A stretch of DNA of 64,000 nucleotides from contig JBMZHG010000004.1 of NCBI GenBank assembly GCA_049616325.1, positions 1 to 64,000 on the forward strand, written 5' to 3'. This DNA is from UBA11663 sp049616325. Its GTDB lineage: Bacteria > Bacteroidota > Bacteroidia > Flavobacteriales_D > Sanyastnellaceae. Position 1 is the first letter of the stretch, and each line of letters starts with the position of its first letter. A model generated the notes under the pieces. That model was given only the letters and a program-made list of their open reading frames with translations, was not told where the DNA came from and searched no databases. Below are positions 7,305 to 16,234 of this stretch, piece by piece. The translations under genes and the position numbers were made by a program.

Positions 7305-9692
7305 ATGCTTCGGGATCACTTTTGGAAGGCTGCAGCGACGTTGGCTATTGGGCTGAGTTGCGCACTCAATGCGGCTGTGTGGGGCCAACTTGACGACGAG
7401 TTTTGGTTCGTGGCACCCGAGGTCATTGTAGACCACGGCGACAGCCCAATCCTCTTGAGGTTTGCCACCTACAACGACCCCGCGGACATCGTGGTGGACA
7501 TGCCGGCCAACCCCGAGTACGGCACGTACAACTTCAGCATGGAGGCCAACAGCGTGGTGTCTCTCGACCTCACCGATTCCTTGTCCTGGTATGAGAACCA
7601 ACCGTTTGACCAAGTCTTGAACAAGGGCATTCACATCACGAGTACGTCCAACATCTCGGCCTACTACGAAGTCAATCGGTGGAACAACCCAGACATCTTC
7701 ACGTTGAAAGGGGACAACGCCCTTGGCACCTCGTTCCGGCTCGTGTACCAAAACTTTCTCTCGAACGTCTATTCCGCCTCCACTTCAGGGTTTGACATCG
7801 TGGCCACCGAGCCCAACACCACCGTCACCATCCTTCCAACCCAAGGCCTCATTGGGCACATCGCAGGCCCGCCGTTCCAGGTGTTCCTGCCTTACGCGGG
7901 GTCGACCTATTCCGGTCGCGCCAACCTTCAGTGGGCTGAAAACAAACCTTCCGGCACCGTCATCACCTCCGACCGGCCGGTGGCGGTCACGATTCACGAC
8001 GATTCCGTGATGGGTGGTCCGTTTGGGGGGTGCACAGACTTGATGGGGGACCAAATCGTTCCCGCCGATTTGCTTGGAACGGAATACATCGCCGTTCACG
8101 GCTACCTCAACGGCGACGACCGCATCTACTTTGCAGCCACCGAGGACAACACCTTGATTACCGTCGAAGGCATTGTGGTCAGCGTTTTGGACGAAGGAGA
8201 TACCTACGAACATGTGCTCACCACAGACGCCATGTTCTTTGAAGCTTCTGAGCCCGTGGCGGTTTGGCAAATGACCGGGTTTGGATGCGAATTGGGAGGC
8301 GCTTTGCTTCCAAGCGTGAAGTGCACGGGATCCACCTCCGTCACCTTCGTGCGTTCAACCGACGAATTCATCGGCATCAACCTGCTCGTTCCTGCCGGCG
8401 GAGAAGACAACTTCACCTTCAACGGAGACGCAGAACTCATCAGCGCAGCGGACTTTTCAGAGGTTCCCGGAACGGACGGAGCGTGGATGTTTGCGCAGTT
8501 GGAGATCGAGGAGGTGGTCCCGGTATTGGCCCCGTCGAGAATTGAGAACAGCTCGAACTCCTTCCACTTGGGCATCATCCACGGAGGAAGTTTTACGGGG
8601 ACGCGGTTTGGGTATTTCAGCGACTACGGCGCCCTCAAGTACCAAGCGGTCAACCAAACGGAAAACGTTTGCTTCGGTGAACCGCTTGCGTTGGAAGTCA
8701 ACCCTGTGGAAAACGGTTTGTACAACTGGACGGGGCCCAACGCCTACACGGGACAGGGCATCTCCGTCGAACTTGGAACGGCTGTTCATGCGCTGGCGGG
8801 CGAATACGTCGTCCAGGGGTACACGGGTGAATGCGCCATTGCGAACGACACCATCACGGTGGTCGTCCACGATCCTCTCGGCCCTCCGATCATGTCGGAA
8901 GATGCCGCCTCTTGCGAAGGCCAACCCGCCGTTTTCAGCGCCTCGGGTGGCAGCATTTCCTGGAGTGGGCCTGACGGGTTCGAATTCAACGGGCCCTCTG
9001 TGACGTTGCCCAACGCAGGCGTCGAGGCTGAAGGGCATTACGTGGCGACACTCCTGGACCCTTGGTGTCCGGACCAAAGCGATTCGCTGTTCGTGGAAGT
9101 CTTAAACGAAGATGATTTGACGGTGGTTTGGGACGACGAGAGGGCGTTTTGCGATGGAGAAGAAGAGTGGATCAGCGTGCCTGGCTACTTGGCCCAAGAC
9201 GACCCCGGCGTGCAATGGACGTGGACGCCTGTCGGCAACCTCACGGGCATTCCCGTCTCCAACGAACTGAGTTTCTCCGTGTCCGAATCGGGGACCTACG
9301 TCGCGGAATCCATCACGGAGGGACCGTGTCCAGTCCTGGGATTGGGAACGGTCGTTGTGGAGGTCGTCGTGTGTGACTTGATTGTGCCCAACGTCATCAC
9401 TCCGGGCAACGACGACCGAAACAACCGCTTTCGAGTGCCCAACCTCGGGCAATTCCCCTACTCCACCGTTCGAATCTTCAACCGGTGGGGCACGGAAGTC
9501 TACCGCTCGGACGACTTTGGAAGCACGCTCGGTTGGTTGCCCGGCGACGAGGTTTCTGCCGGACAGTACTACTACGTCTTGCACATCAACCGCACGGAAG
9601 AACAAATCTCCGTCACCACAGAGCAAGGAACGACGGAGTACACCGAACCCGGCGCCATCGACTTGCACGGGTCGTTCACGGTCATCAAGTAG
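7305..9692 (+). CDS. Secreted IgGFc-domain-like protein with T9SS type B tail
   Basis: 795 residues. A signal peptide ends at V-W-G-Q around residue 28. Residues of about 30-420 resemble the IgGFc-binding-protein N-terminal domain family found in bacterial surface proteins (V-A-P-E-V start, W-x-x-x-N-P-D-I-F, A-V-T-I-H-D-D-S-V). Two Ig/PKD-like segments with Y-x-W-x-G-P-x and I-S-W-S-G-P-D-G motifs follow at about 450-610, then another beta module. The end (about 691-795, V-P-N-V-I-T-P-G-N-D-D-R-N-N-R-F and F-N-R-W-G-x-E-V-Y) is the gliding-motility-associated C-terminal domain (CHU_C) that marks T9SS type B substrates. A surface or secreted adhesin-like role is inferred; the ligand is unknown. 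It converges with rmuC, 3 nt apart. Confidence 0.85.
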   Translation: MLRDHFWKAAATLAIGLSCALNAAVWGQLDDEFWFVAPEVIVDHGDSPILLRFATYNDPADIVVDMPANPEYGTYNFSMEANSVVSLDLTDSLSWYENQPFDQVLNKGIHITSTSNISAYYEVNRWNNPDIFTLKGDNALGTSFRLVYQNFLSNVYSASTSGFDIVATEPNTTVTILPTQGLIGHIAGPPFQVFLPYAGSTYSGRANLQWAENKPSGTVITSDRPVAVTIHDDSVMGGPFGGCTDLMGDQIVPADLLGTEYIAVHGYLNGDDRIYFAATEDNTLITVEGIVVSVLDEGDTYEHVLTTDAMFFEASEPVAVWQMTGFGCELGGALLPSVKCTGSTSVTFVRSTDEFIGINLLVPAGGEDNFTFNGDAELISAADFSEVPGTDGAWMFAQLEIEEVVPVLAPSRIENSSNSFHLGIIHGGSFTGTRFGYFSDYGALKYQAVNQTENVCFGEPLALEVNPVENGLYNWTGPNAYTGQGISVELGTAVHALAGEYVVQGYTGECAIANDTITVVVHDPLGPPIMSEDAASCEGQPAVFSASGGSISWSGPDGFEFNGPSVTLPNAGVEAEGHYVATLLDPWCPDQSDSLFVEVLNEDDLTVVWDDERAFCDGEEEWISVPGYLAQDDPGVQWTWTPVGNLTGIPVSNELSFSVSESGTYVAESITEGPCPVLGLGTVVVEVVVCDLIVPNVITPGNDDRNNRFRVPNLGQFPYSTVRIFNRWGTEVYRSDDFGSTLGWLPGDEVSAGQYYYVLHINRTEEQISVTTEQGTTEYTEPGAIDLHGSFTVIK

Positions 9693-9695
9693 ACC

Positions 9696-11045
9696 TCAGA
9701 CCTCACCAGAGCTCAACTCGGAATCGGCGTCACCGCCTGAAATTTCCAAGAGCGAGGCACTCTCCCCTGCGTCGAGTGTGCTGACATCTTGAAGTCTACG
9801 CTGCATGACGTTGGTTCGGGTACTGCGCAAGTCTTCGAGCGATTTCTTCGCCGTCGTGAGTTGCTTGTCAACTTTCTCGAGTTGGTCGGAGAACTTCCCA
9901 AACTCCGTCTTCACCGCCTCCAAAATCTTCCATACCTCGCTGCTCCGCTTCGTCACTGCGAGCGTGCGGAAGCCCATCTGGAGGCTGTTGAGCAGAGCAG
10001 ACATGGTCGTGGGCCCGGTGACGGTGATGCGGTACTTCCGTTGCAGCGTTTCGAACACGCCAGGGTGACGCAACACCTCGGCGTAGAGGCTCTCGATGGG
10101 AAGGAACATGACACCGAAGTCGGTGGTATGCGGCGCTTCCACGTACTTCTCGCTGATGTCTTTTGCGAACTTTTCAATCGTCGAGGTCAGGGCTTTCTCC
10201 GCCGCATCGATGGCCGCGAGGTCTCCCGCTTCTCGGGCATCCAACAACGCTTCGTACCCGGTCAAAGGGAACTTGGAGTCAATGGGCAACCACACTTCCG
10301 AATCGTCCGAAATGCCAGGCATCCGAATCGCAAATTCCACGCGCTCGCTGGACCCAGGGCGCGTCGCAATGTTCTCTTCGTACTGCTCCTTTGGCAGCAG
10401 CTGTTCGATGATGTTGCCCAGCTGGTATTCGCCGAGGATGCCTTTGGTCTTGACGTTGGTGAGCACCTTTTTCAAGTCCCCAACCCCGCTCGCCAGCGAC
10501 TGCATCTCGCCCAAGCCTTTGTGCACCTGCTCAAGCCGCTCGCTCACGAGCTTGAAGCTCTCTCCGAGGCGCTTTTCGAGCGTATCCTGGAGCTTCTCGT
10601 CAACCGTTTTGCGCATCTCCTCAAGTCGCTTGCCGTTGTCTTCCCGAATTTCTTTGAGCTGCTTTTCAATGGTCTCGCGCACGTCCTTCACGGCTTCGAG
10701 GGAGAGTTTGCCTTGCGTGTGGAGCTGCTTGAGCAAATCCTCGAATTGCTGCCGCAAAACGTCTTGCTGGGATTTCGCGTTGTCCTCGAGTTTCTTCTCA
10801 ACGGCGGCGAGATTGTTGCGTAGTTCCTCGCGCTGGGCTTGAGCGAGCTCGGCGGCTTCCTTTCGGTTTCGGGCGAACTCGTCCCGCATCACGCTCTCCT
10901 GGCCACCCATTTTTTCCTTCAACGATTGGAGCTCAGCCGCGGCCACTGCATCGCCCGATCCGCCTACTTTTCTGCGCATTCCAAGAACAAGGATGCACGC
11001 GGTGATGGAAGCAAGAACAGAAAGAATGCCGAGAACTGTGAGCAT
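9696..11045 (-). CDS. rmuC: DNA recombination protein RmuC
   Basis: 449 residues. RmuC-family proteins limit rearrangements at inverted repeats. This one has an N-terminal membrane helix (about 2-22), a long coiled coil rich in Glu, Lys and Gln (about 35-185), and the conserved RmuC domain with the nuclease-like W-L-P-I-D-S-K-F-P motif near residue 255. That motif corresponds to the PD-(D/E)XK-type core proposed for the family. The C-terminus is a further helical stretch. The ATG at 11045 is preceded at 5 nt by a -7 element. It stands alone, converging with the upstream secreted-protein gene and downstream of sucD on the same strand. Confidence 0.93.
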   Translation of the reverse strand: MLTVLGILSVLASITACILVLGMRRKVGGSGDAVAAAELQSLKEKMGGQESVMRDEFARNRKEAAELAQAQREELRNNLAAVEKKLEDNAKSQQDVLRQQFEDLLKQLHTQGKLSLEAVKDVRETIEKQLKEIREDNGKRLEEMRKTVDEKLQDTLEKRLGESFKLVSERLEQVHKGLGEMQSLASGVGDLKKVLTNVKTKGILGEYQLGNIIEQLLPKEQYEENIATRPGSSERVEFAIRMPGISDDSEVWLPIDSKFPLTGYEALLDAREAGDLAAIDAAEKALTSTIEKFAKDISEKYVEAPHTTDFGVMFLPIESLYAEVLRHPGVFETLQRKYRITVTGPTTMSALLNSLQMGFRTLAVTKRSSEVWKILEAVKTEFGKFSDQLEKVDKQLTTAKKSLEDLRSTRTNVMQRRLQDVSTLDAGESASLLEISGGDADSELSSGEV

Positions 11046-11050
11046 GGGAA

Positions 11051-11058
11051 CGAATCTA
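11051..11058 (-). promoter_or_regulatory. -7 promoter element of rmuC
   Basis: On the minus strand TAGATTCG, then TTCCC, then the rmuC ATG. TTCG in place of TTTG is a frequent variant in this window. A leaderless transcript is predicted. Confidence 0.6.
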
Positions 11059-11127
11059 ATTCACGCAACGATTTGCTGGAATGAAATGTTGTTCACACTC
11101 AACCAAATCTGGTAATCCATCATGAAT

Positions 11128-11157
11128 AAAGCCAATCCACGAGCACCGGCTTTTTTT
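11128..11157. terminator. Weak hairpin downstream of sucD
   Basis: AAAGCC (11128-11133) and GGCTTT (11148-11153) flank a 14-nt loop, with seven T on the plus strand and GGCTTTATT on the minus strand. It lies 19 nt past the sucD stop and is the only candidate terminator there. The T-tract faces the plus strand, where no gene is upstream, so confidence is low. Confidence 0.35.
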
Positions 11158-11176
11158 CACCAACATGACAATCGAC

Positions 11177-12058
11177 TTACGCCGTGACGGCGGCGAGGAC
11201 CTCGGCCATCTTCGAGCCGATGTCCGCAGGGCTGTCCACCACGTGGATGCCGCACTCGCGCATGACACGCTTCTTGGCTTCGGCCGACTCGTCTTCGCCC
11301 GACACGATGGCGCCCGCGTGGCCCATGGTGCGGCCCTTGGGAGCCGTCACGCCCGCGATGAACCCAACGACGGGCTTGGTGCCGTTTGCCTGAATCCACC
11401 GTGCCGCCTGGACTTCGAGGTCACCGCCGATCTCGCCAATCATCACAATGCCCTTCGTTTCGTCGTCTGCCATGAGAAGCTTGACCGCCTCGAGGGTCGT
11501 GGTGCCGATGATGGGGTCACCGCCGATGCCGATGGCCGTGGTTTGGCCGAGGCCCGCCTTGGTGCACTGGTCGACCGCCTCGTACGTGAGGGTGCCCGAC
11601 TTGGAGACGATGCCCACGACGCCCGGTTCGAAGATGAAGCCAGGCATGATGCCCACCTTCGCTTGGCCCGCCGTGATGATGCCGGGGCAGTTGGGGCCGA
11701 TCAGGGTGCAGTCGCGCTGATCGATGTAGGCCTTGACCTTGACCATGTCCGCCACGGGAATGCCCTCGGTGATGGCCACGATGACCTTGATGCCGGCGTC
11801 CGCCGCTTCCATCAAGGCGTCGGCTGCAAACGCGGGCGGCACAAACACAATGCTCACGTCCGCACCGGTCTCCGCGACCGCATCCGCGACCGTGTTGAAC
11901 ACGGGTCGGTCGAGGTGGGTTTGGCCTCCCTTTCCAGGAGTCACACCGCCAACAACGTTGGTGCCGTATTCAATCATTTGGCCTGCGTGGAAGGTCCCTT
12001 CGCCTCCAGTAAAGCCTTGTACGATGATTTTGGAATCGCGGTTGACGAGAACGCTCAT
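11177..12058 (-). CDS. sucD: Succinyl-CoA synthetase, alpha subunit
   Basis: 293 residues. This is the CoA-binding, phosphohistidine-carrying subunit of the ADP- or GDP-forming ligase of the TCA cycle (succinyl-CoA to succinate). It shows the N-terminal nucleotide/CoA-binding start I-V-Q-G-F-T-G-G-E-G-T-F-H, the I-G-P-N-C-P-G-I-I motif near 125, and the active-site loop G-R-T-M-G-H-A-G-A with the His that is phosphorylated (about 250). Length is normal. The beta subunit (sucC) is not in this window, which is usual for Bacteroidota. It has its own leadered promoter, 55 nt upstream of the start, overlapping the mnmE promoter region. Confidence 0.97.
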   Translation of the reverse strand: MSVLVNRDSKIIVQGFTGGEGTFHAGQMIEYGTNVVGGVTPGKGGQTHLDRPVFNTVADAVAETGADVSIVFVPPAFAADALMEAADAGIKVIVAITEGIPVADMVKVKAYIDQRDCTLIGPNCPGIITAGQAKVGIMPGFIFEPGVVGIVSKSGTLTYEAVDQCTKAGLGQTTAIGIGGDPIIGTTTLEAVKLLMADDETKGIVMIGEIGGDLEVQAARWIQANGTKPVVGFIAGVTAPKGRTMGHAGAIVSGEDESAEAKKRVMRECGIHVVDSPADIGSKMAEVLAAVTA

Positions 12059-12113
12059 GTCGTGTGGATTGGGTTGCGCGGCGAATGAGTCGCCTTGAAT
12101 TGTGAATGCGCGG

Positions 12114-12121
12114 CAAATTTA
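12114..12121 (-). promoter_or_regulatory. -7 promoter element of sucD
   Basis: TAAATTTG on the minus strand, a full match to TAnnTTTG, 55 nt before the sucD ATG. The message would have an ordinary 5' leader. It sits 3 nt from the oppositely oriented mnmE element. Confidence 0.55.
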
Positions 12122-12124
12122 GGC

Positions 12125-12132
12125 CAAATTCG
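12125..12132 (+). promoter_or_regulatory. -7 promoter element of mnmE
   Basis: CAAATTCG (first T replaced, TTCG variant) ends 4 nt (CGCC) before the mnmE ATG at 12137. Confidence 0.45.
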
Positions 12133-12136
12133 CGCC

Positions 12137-13513
12137 ATGAACTCCCCCCTTCGCGACGCAGTTGACGGCGCCACGATTTGCGCCATCTCCACCGCCCCAG
12201 GTGCAGGTGGCATCGCGGTGGTTCGCATCTCCGGCTCCGACGCCCTCGCCCTGGGCTCCAAAGTCTTCTCCAAGCCCCTCGACTCGGTGGCCGACCGTTC
12301 CGTCACCTTCGGCCGCTTTCGCGACGCCGACGGCACGGTCCTCGACGAAGGCCTCGCCCTCGTCCTTCGCGGTCCCGGATCCTACACCGGCGAAGACACG
12401 GTCGAATTCAACATCCACGGTTCGCAGTTCATTCAACGCGAGGTAATGCGGGCCCTCATCGAAGCCGGTTGCCGCCAAGCCGGTCCCGGCGAATTCACCC
12501 AGCGCGCCTTCCTCAACGGACGACTCGACCTCACCCAGGCCGAAGCCGTCGCCGACCTCATCGCCGCGGAACACGCGGGCGCGCACCGCCTCGCCCTCGA
12601 CCAACTTCGAGGCGGCTTCGCCCGCGAGATCAACGCCCTGCGCGAAGCCCTGATTGGCTTTGCAGGCCTTCTCGAACTGGAACTCGATTTTGCCGAGGAG
12701 GACGTCGAGTTCGCGGACCGCGAACGCTTCGACGCCCTGCTCGCCGACCTCCTCTCCCGCGTCGGACGCCTCGCGGACAGTTTCGCGGCCGGCAACGCCA
12801 TGAAAGAAGGCATCCCCGTCGCCATCGTCGGCGCCCCCAACCGTGGCAAGTCCACCCTGCTTAACGCCCTCCTCGGCGACGACCGGGCCATCGTCTCGGA
12901 CATTCCCGGCACGACCCGCGACACGGTGGAGGACGCCTGTACCCTCGACGGCCTCCGTTTCCGGTTCATCGACACGGCGGGCCTGCGAGACACAGACGAC
13001 GACGTCGAAGCCGAAGGCATTCGCCGCGCCTTGGCCAAGGCCTCCAGCGCCTCTACGGTCCTGCTCCTTCTCGACGCGAGCACGGACGCCCACGAAGACG
13101 TCCAATCCCGCATCAACGCGCTCGACCTCGAAACCGACGCCCACGTCATCGTCGTCTGGAACAAGTGCGACCTCGCCCCTCCGCCCGCAGACAACTGCGG
13201 GATTTCCACCCTCGCCATGAGCGCCTCGACCGGTTTGGGGCTTGAGGACTTGCGCCAAGCCTTGCTGGACCAACACCGCGCCGACGACCACGGCCACCAG
13301 CTCGTAGTCACCAACCTTCGACACTTCGAAGCCCTTACCGCAGCCAAATCAGCGCTCCAAGCAGTGCGTGACGGGCTCGGGAACGGCATCCCGGGAGACT
13401 TGGTCGCCGTGGACGCGCGGCAGGCCCTTCACCACCTCGGGGAAATCACGGGAGCTGTGCATGCCGACGACATCCTCGGCCACATCTTCTCCCATTTCTG
13501 CATCGGGAAATAA
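12137..13513 (+). CDS. mnmE: tRNA modification GTPase MnmE
   Basis: 458 residues. With MnmG it installs the cmnm5 (or nm5) group on U34 of tRNAs reading NNA/NNG codons. The N-terminal folate-binding domain (about 1-120), helical domain and inserted G domain are in order. G motifs are G-A-P-N-R-G-K-S at about 232, D-I-P-G-T-T-R-D, D-T-A-G-L-R-D-T and N-K-C-D. The C-terminus C-I-G-K is the invariant MnmE tail with the catalytic Cys. The ATG at 12137 gives the expected start; a longer frame back to 12095 would run through the promoter region. MnmD, which acts later in the same U34 pathway in many bacteria, is encoded at 48955-50085. Confidence 0.97.
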   Translation: MNSPLRDAVDGATICAISTAPGAGGIAVVRISGSDALALGSKVFSKPLDSVADRSVTFGRFRDADGTVLDEGLALVLRGPGSYTGEDTVEFNIHGSQFIQREVMRALIEAGCRQAGPGEFTQRAFLNGRLDLTQAEAVADLIAAEHAGAHRLALDQLRGGFAREINALREALIGFAGLLELELDFAEEDVEFADRERFDALLADLLSRVGRLADSFAAGNAMKEGIPVAIVGAPNRGKSTLLNALLGDDRAIVSDIPGTTRDTVEDACTLDGLRFRFIDTAGLRDTDDDVEAEGIRRALAKASSASTVLLLLDASTDAHEDVQSRINALDLETDAHVIVVWNKCDLAPPPADNCGISTLAMSASTGLGLEDLRQALLDQHRADDHGHQLVVTNLRHFEALTAAKSALQAVRDGLGNGIPGDLVAVDARQALHHLGEITGAVHADDILGHIFSHFCIGK

Positions 13514-13536
13514 CAGGATAAGATTCCCGGAAACAA

Positions 13537-13564
13537 AAAGCCCGGACCTCTCGGCCCGGGCTTT
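13537..13564. terminator. Bidirectional intrinsic terminator between mnmE and the Cys-repeat protein
   Basis: AAAGCCCGG (13537-13545) pairs with CCGGGCTTT (13556-13564). A-rich sequence lies before and TTT after the stem, so it can work in both directions between these convergent genes. Confidence 0.8.
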
Positions 13565-13596
13565 CCTCGAGGTCCAAAGACCTCTTGTCATTTCAA

Positions 13597-16017
13597 TCAA
13601 CGCTGGATGGCCAAACGCTTCACGCTCACACCGCGCTCATCCGAAAGCATCACGTTGTACGTGCCGCTGCTCAACGCCGAAAGGTCAAGCACCGTGTTGC
13701 CCTGAAGGGCCAGGTTTTGTTTCGTCCAAACCACGCGGCCCGCGCCGTCGAGAACCGACACCGTCACGCCGGTGTGGAATCCGGCAACCTGCAACGTCAC
13801 CTCGCCCGTGGTGGGGTTCGGGAACATGCCAAACGCCAAACGCGCCTCTTCCACCCCGTCGACTTCACCGACGCAGTCGCAGTCCGCGTTGATCACGTCG
13901 TTGATGGTCGTCTCGTCGCCGTCGTCGCACGCGTCACCCACCAAGATGCACGAGCCGTCGTCGTCCGTGGCAAGCTCGTCGTAGTTGCACGCATCCATGT
14001 TGGTGCAGCCCGCCACTTCAAGCTCGTCGCAAACCCCGTCGCCGTCGGTGTCGTTCAGGCAGTTGCCGTCGCAGTCGTAGTACTCCGAAGCATACTCGCA
14101 GAGGTCGTTGTTCTCGTCCGTCGTGTCGGCGTTGTAGTTGCACGCCGTTTCATCCGTGCAACCCTCAATCTCGTCCACGTTGCAAATGCCGTCCATGTCG
14201 TCGTCGTAACAAACGCCATCGCAGTCGTAACCCTCGGGTGGGTACTCGCAGGCAAGGTCATCGGACAGCGTGGCTTCAGGGTCGAAGTTGCACGCCTCCA
14301 TGTCCATGCAACCTTGGCAGGAGTCGTACTCGCACGCCTCGTCGGGGTCGGGGTAGTTCGCGTCTGGGTTGAAGTTGCACGCGTTGGCTTCCATGCAGCC
14401 GCAGACGTTGACTTGGCCAAACGTCCCCGCACCGTCAAACGTCGTGGTCATGGTGATGTCGGCAGCTTGATTTCCTTGCGGGAAGACTTGGTAGTTCAAT
14501 GTTCCGTTGATGCTGCCCGCAGTGGTGATCTGCATCAAAAGCACTTGGCCGTTTTCGTCGGGCAACCCATTCACTGCAGTCGGCAGAACGAACCAACTCA
14601 CTCCAGGATTCATGTCGGAAGTGAAGCCGGTGTTGCCGTCTTGGGTGAAGAGGTTGGTCACCATCATGTCGCCGTCAACCAACAACGGATCCTCGTACCC
14701 AGGTCCAAGTGGAGCCGCGGGTCCTGTCAGTCCGATGGTGGCGTACGAATCGTCCACGATGGTGGGGAAGTCAATCAGCAACGCGGGGTTGACACCCGAC
14801 GCATTCCACGTCGTGGAGTTGGGGCTGTTCCACGCACCTTCAGGCACATTGATGGTTATGGGGTAATCCATGTTGCTGAAAACCGCGCTCACGCGGTCCG
14901 TCTCGCTCAACGTGTTCACGTACACACGGTACGTGGTCAGTCCTTCTTGCGTCGCAGCCATCGTGTCCACCGTCAACGTGAACGCACTCTCCCCGCATGA
15001 GCAGTACTCACAAGACCCGTCGTCGTCCGTTGCAGCAGCATCGTAGTTGCAGGCCATGCCGTCCGTGCAGCCGGCAATTTCATCTTCGTCGCAAATGCCG
15101 TCGTTGTCGCTGTCTGGCACGGTTCCATCGCAATCGCAAAAGTTGTCAGGTGTGCCGACGCAGCTGCCGTCGCTGATGTTCGCAGCTGGATCGTAGTTGC
15201 ACGCGTCCAAGTTGGTGCAGCCGAACACTTCGTCGCCAGCACAAACCGTGGGGCTGTCGGGAGAAGCTTCCTCGCAGTCCCCACCGCAAACGCCAATGGC
15301 ATCCAAGTACAGGCACGAACCGTCGTCCAAGGTGGCTTCGGGATTGTACGTGCATGACGCCTCGTCGGTGCAACCCTCTACGTCTTCTTGAGGCTCCACG
15401 TTGAAGCTCTCCGACATCAACTCGTCGTTGGCGCCAATTCCCAAGGGGAAGACTTGGTAGTTCAAGGTTCCTGACAACCCGCCCGCGGTCGTGACCTGCA
15501 AAATGAGCACCTGAAGGTTTTCGTCGGGCAAACCGTTGGCCGCGGTGTTCAAGATGTACCAAGAAGAACCGGTCAACGTGTTGCTCTCAAGGCCGGTGAT
15601 GCCGTCGGTCTGGAAGAACGGCGTGATCGGTTGGGCAGAGTCTTCCACGATGGACGGGTCAGCCGCCCCTTCGATGCCTGAAGTCGATGCCGGGCCCGTC
15701 AATCCGATTGTGGCGTACGTGTCGTCCGCCAATTCGGGAAACGTAACCAAGAATGCAGGGTTGATTCCTGACGCATTCCAACTTGCGTTGAATGCACTGT
15801 TGTAAGCGCCCTCGGGAGCACTGATGGACAATTCGGCTTCGTTGTTTCCGTAAACCGCACTCATGCGGTCCGTCGCATCCTGCATGTTCACGTAAAAGCG
15901 GTAGGTAGTCATGCCTTCCTGCACCGCAGGGTAAGACTCAACCGAAAGGGGGTATTGGGCTGTTCCAAGGGTTTGAATGCCCAAGAACAGCAGCGCACAA
16001 AACGTAAGATGTTTCAT
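13597..16017 (-). CDS. Secreted Cys-repeat protein with duplicated module, T9SS type A tail
   Basis: 806 residues with a signal peptide (about 1-20). Two homologous modules of roughly 190 residues each lie at about 24-212 and 343-537. They share Q-E-G-x-T-T-Y-R, W-N-A-S-G-x-N-P-A, Y-A-T-I-G-L-T-G-P-A, N-G-L-P-D-E-N and G-T-L-N-Y-Q-V-F-P. Each is followed by tandem G-C-x-x-x-x-x-C-N-Y/F-x-x-x-A-x-x-D-x-x-x-C units, seven in total, and by short D-x-D-x-D-G-I/V-C-D calcium-loop-like stretches. Residues of about 728-806 are a T9SS type A sorting domain (F-P-N-P-T-T-G, ending in V-K-R-L-A-I-Q-R). A surface-anchored structural or binding role is inferred. It is transcribed alone and shares the unit type with the amylase at 61799. 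Confidence 0.88.
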   Translation of the reverse strand: MKHLTFCALLFLGIQTLGTAQYPLSVESYPAVQEGMTTYRFYVNMQDATDRMSAVYGNNEAELSISAPEGAYNSAFNASWNASGINPAFLVTFPELADDTYATIGLTGPASTSGIEGAADPSIVEDSAQPITPFFQTDGITGLESNTLTGSSWYILNTAANGLPDENLQVLILQVTTAGGLSGTLNYQVFPLGIGANDELMSESFNVEPQEDVEGCTDEASCTYNPEATLDDGSCLYLDAIGVCGGDCEEASPDSPTVCAGDEVFGCTNLDACNYDPAANISDGSCVGTPDNFCDCDGTVPDSDNDGICDEDEIAGCTDGMACNYDAAATDDDGSCEYCSCGESAFTLTVDTMAATQEGLTTYRVYVNTLSETDRVSAVFSNMDYPITINVPEGAWNSPNSTTWNASGVNPALLIDFPTIVDDSYATIGLTGPAAPLGPGYEDPLLVDGDMMVTNLFTQDGNTGFTSDMNPGVSWFVLPTAVNGLPDENGQVLLMQITTAGSINGTLNYQVFPQGNQAADITMTTTFDGAGTFGQVNVCGCMEANACNFNPDANYPDPDEACEYDSCQGCMDMEACNFDPEATLSDDLACEYPPEGYDCDGVCYDDDMDGICNVDEIEGCTDETACNYNADTTDENNDLCEYASEYYDCDGNCLNDTDGDGVCDELEVAGCTNMDACNYDELATDDDGSCILVGDACDDGDETTINDVINADCDCVGEVDGVEEARLAFGMFPNPTTGEVTLQVAGFHTGVTVSVLDGAGRVVWTKQNLALQGNTVLDLSALSSGTYNVMLSDERGVSVKRLAIQR

Positions 16018-16045
16018 GAATGTGAAAGGATTAGTGATTTTGGCT

Positions 16046-16053
16046 CCAAGTTA
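16046..16053 (-). promoter_or_regulatory. -7 promoter element of the Cys-repeat protein gene
   Basis: TAACTTGG on the minus strand, 28 nt before the ATG at 16017. A TTTTG that could serve as the -33 element lies about 25 nt further upstream. The rest of 16018-16234 shows no gene, only the two divergent promoter regions. Confidence 0.45.
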
Positions 16054-16203
16054 GGCGCACATCTACGCTCACTCGAGACAAAACACTCACAAGCAATCAA
16101 CACTTTGGACTTGAAAAGCGTCAACTAAAGGAAGAGAGGCGATTTGTCCACGGCCGCGCCCAAGTTCTCCGAAGGAGCAGTGTGCTGCATGGGCTGTCGT
16201 CCG

Positions 16204-16211
16204 TAACTTGC
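16204..16211 (+). promoter_or_regulatory. -7 promoter element of the giant T9SS protein operon
   Basis: TAACTTGC, the same variant as in front of the GH3 gene, 23 nt before the ATG at 16235. The assignment is tentative. Confidence 0.4.
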
Positions 16212-16234
16212 TCGACTGAACATTCCTTACCTGA

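Noticed and set aside
12119..13324. A 401-codon open frame opposite mnmE
   Set aside because: No recognisable domain and low-complexity Gly/Val/Glu composition; the plus strand carries full MnmE motifs.
13860..15380. Repeated DNA that might look like a CRISPR or tandem array
   Set aside because: The periodicity follows protein units (G-C-x-x...D-G-S-C) in frame, with varied DNA and no constant repeat/spacer structure.
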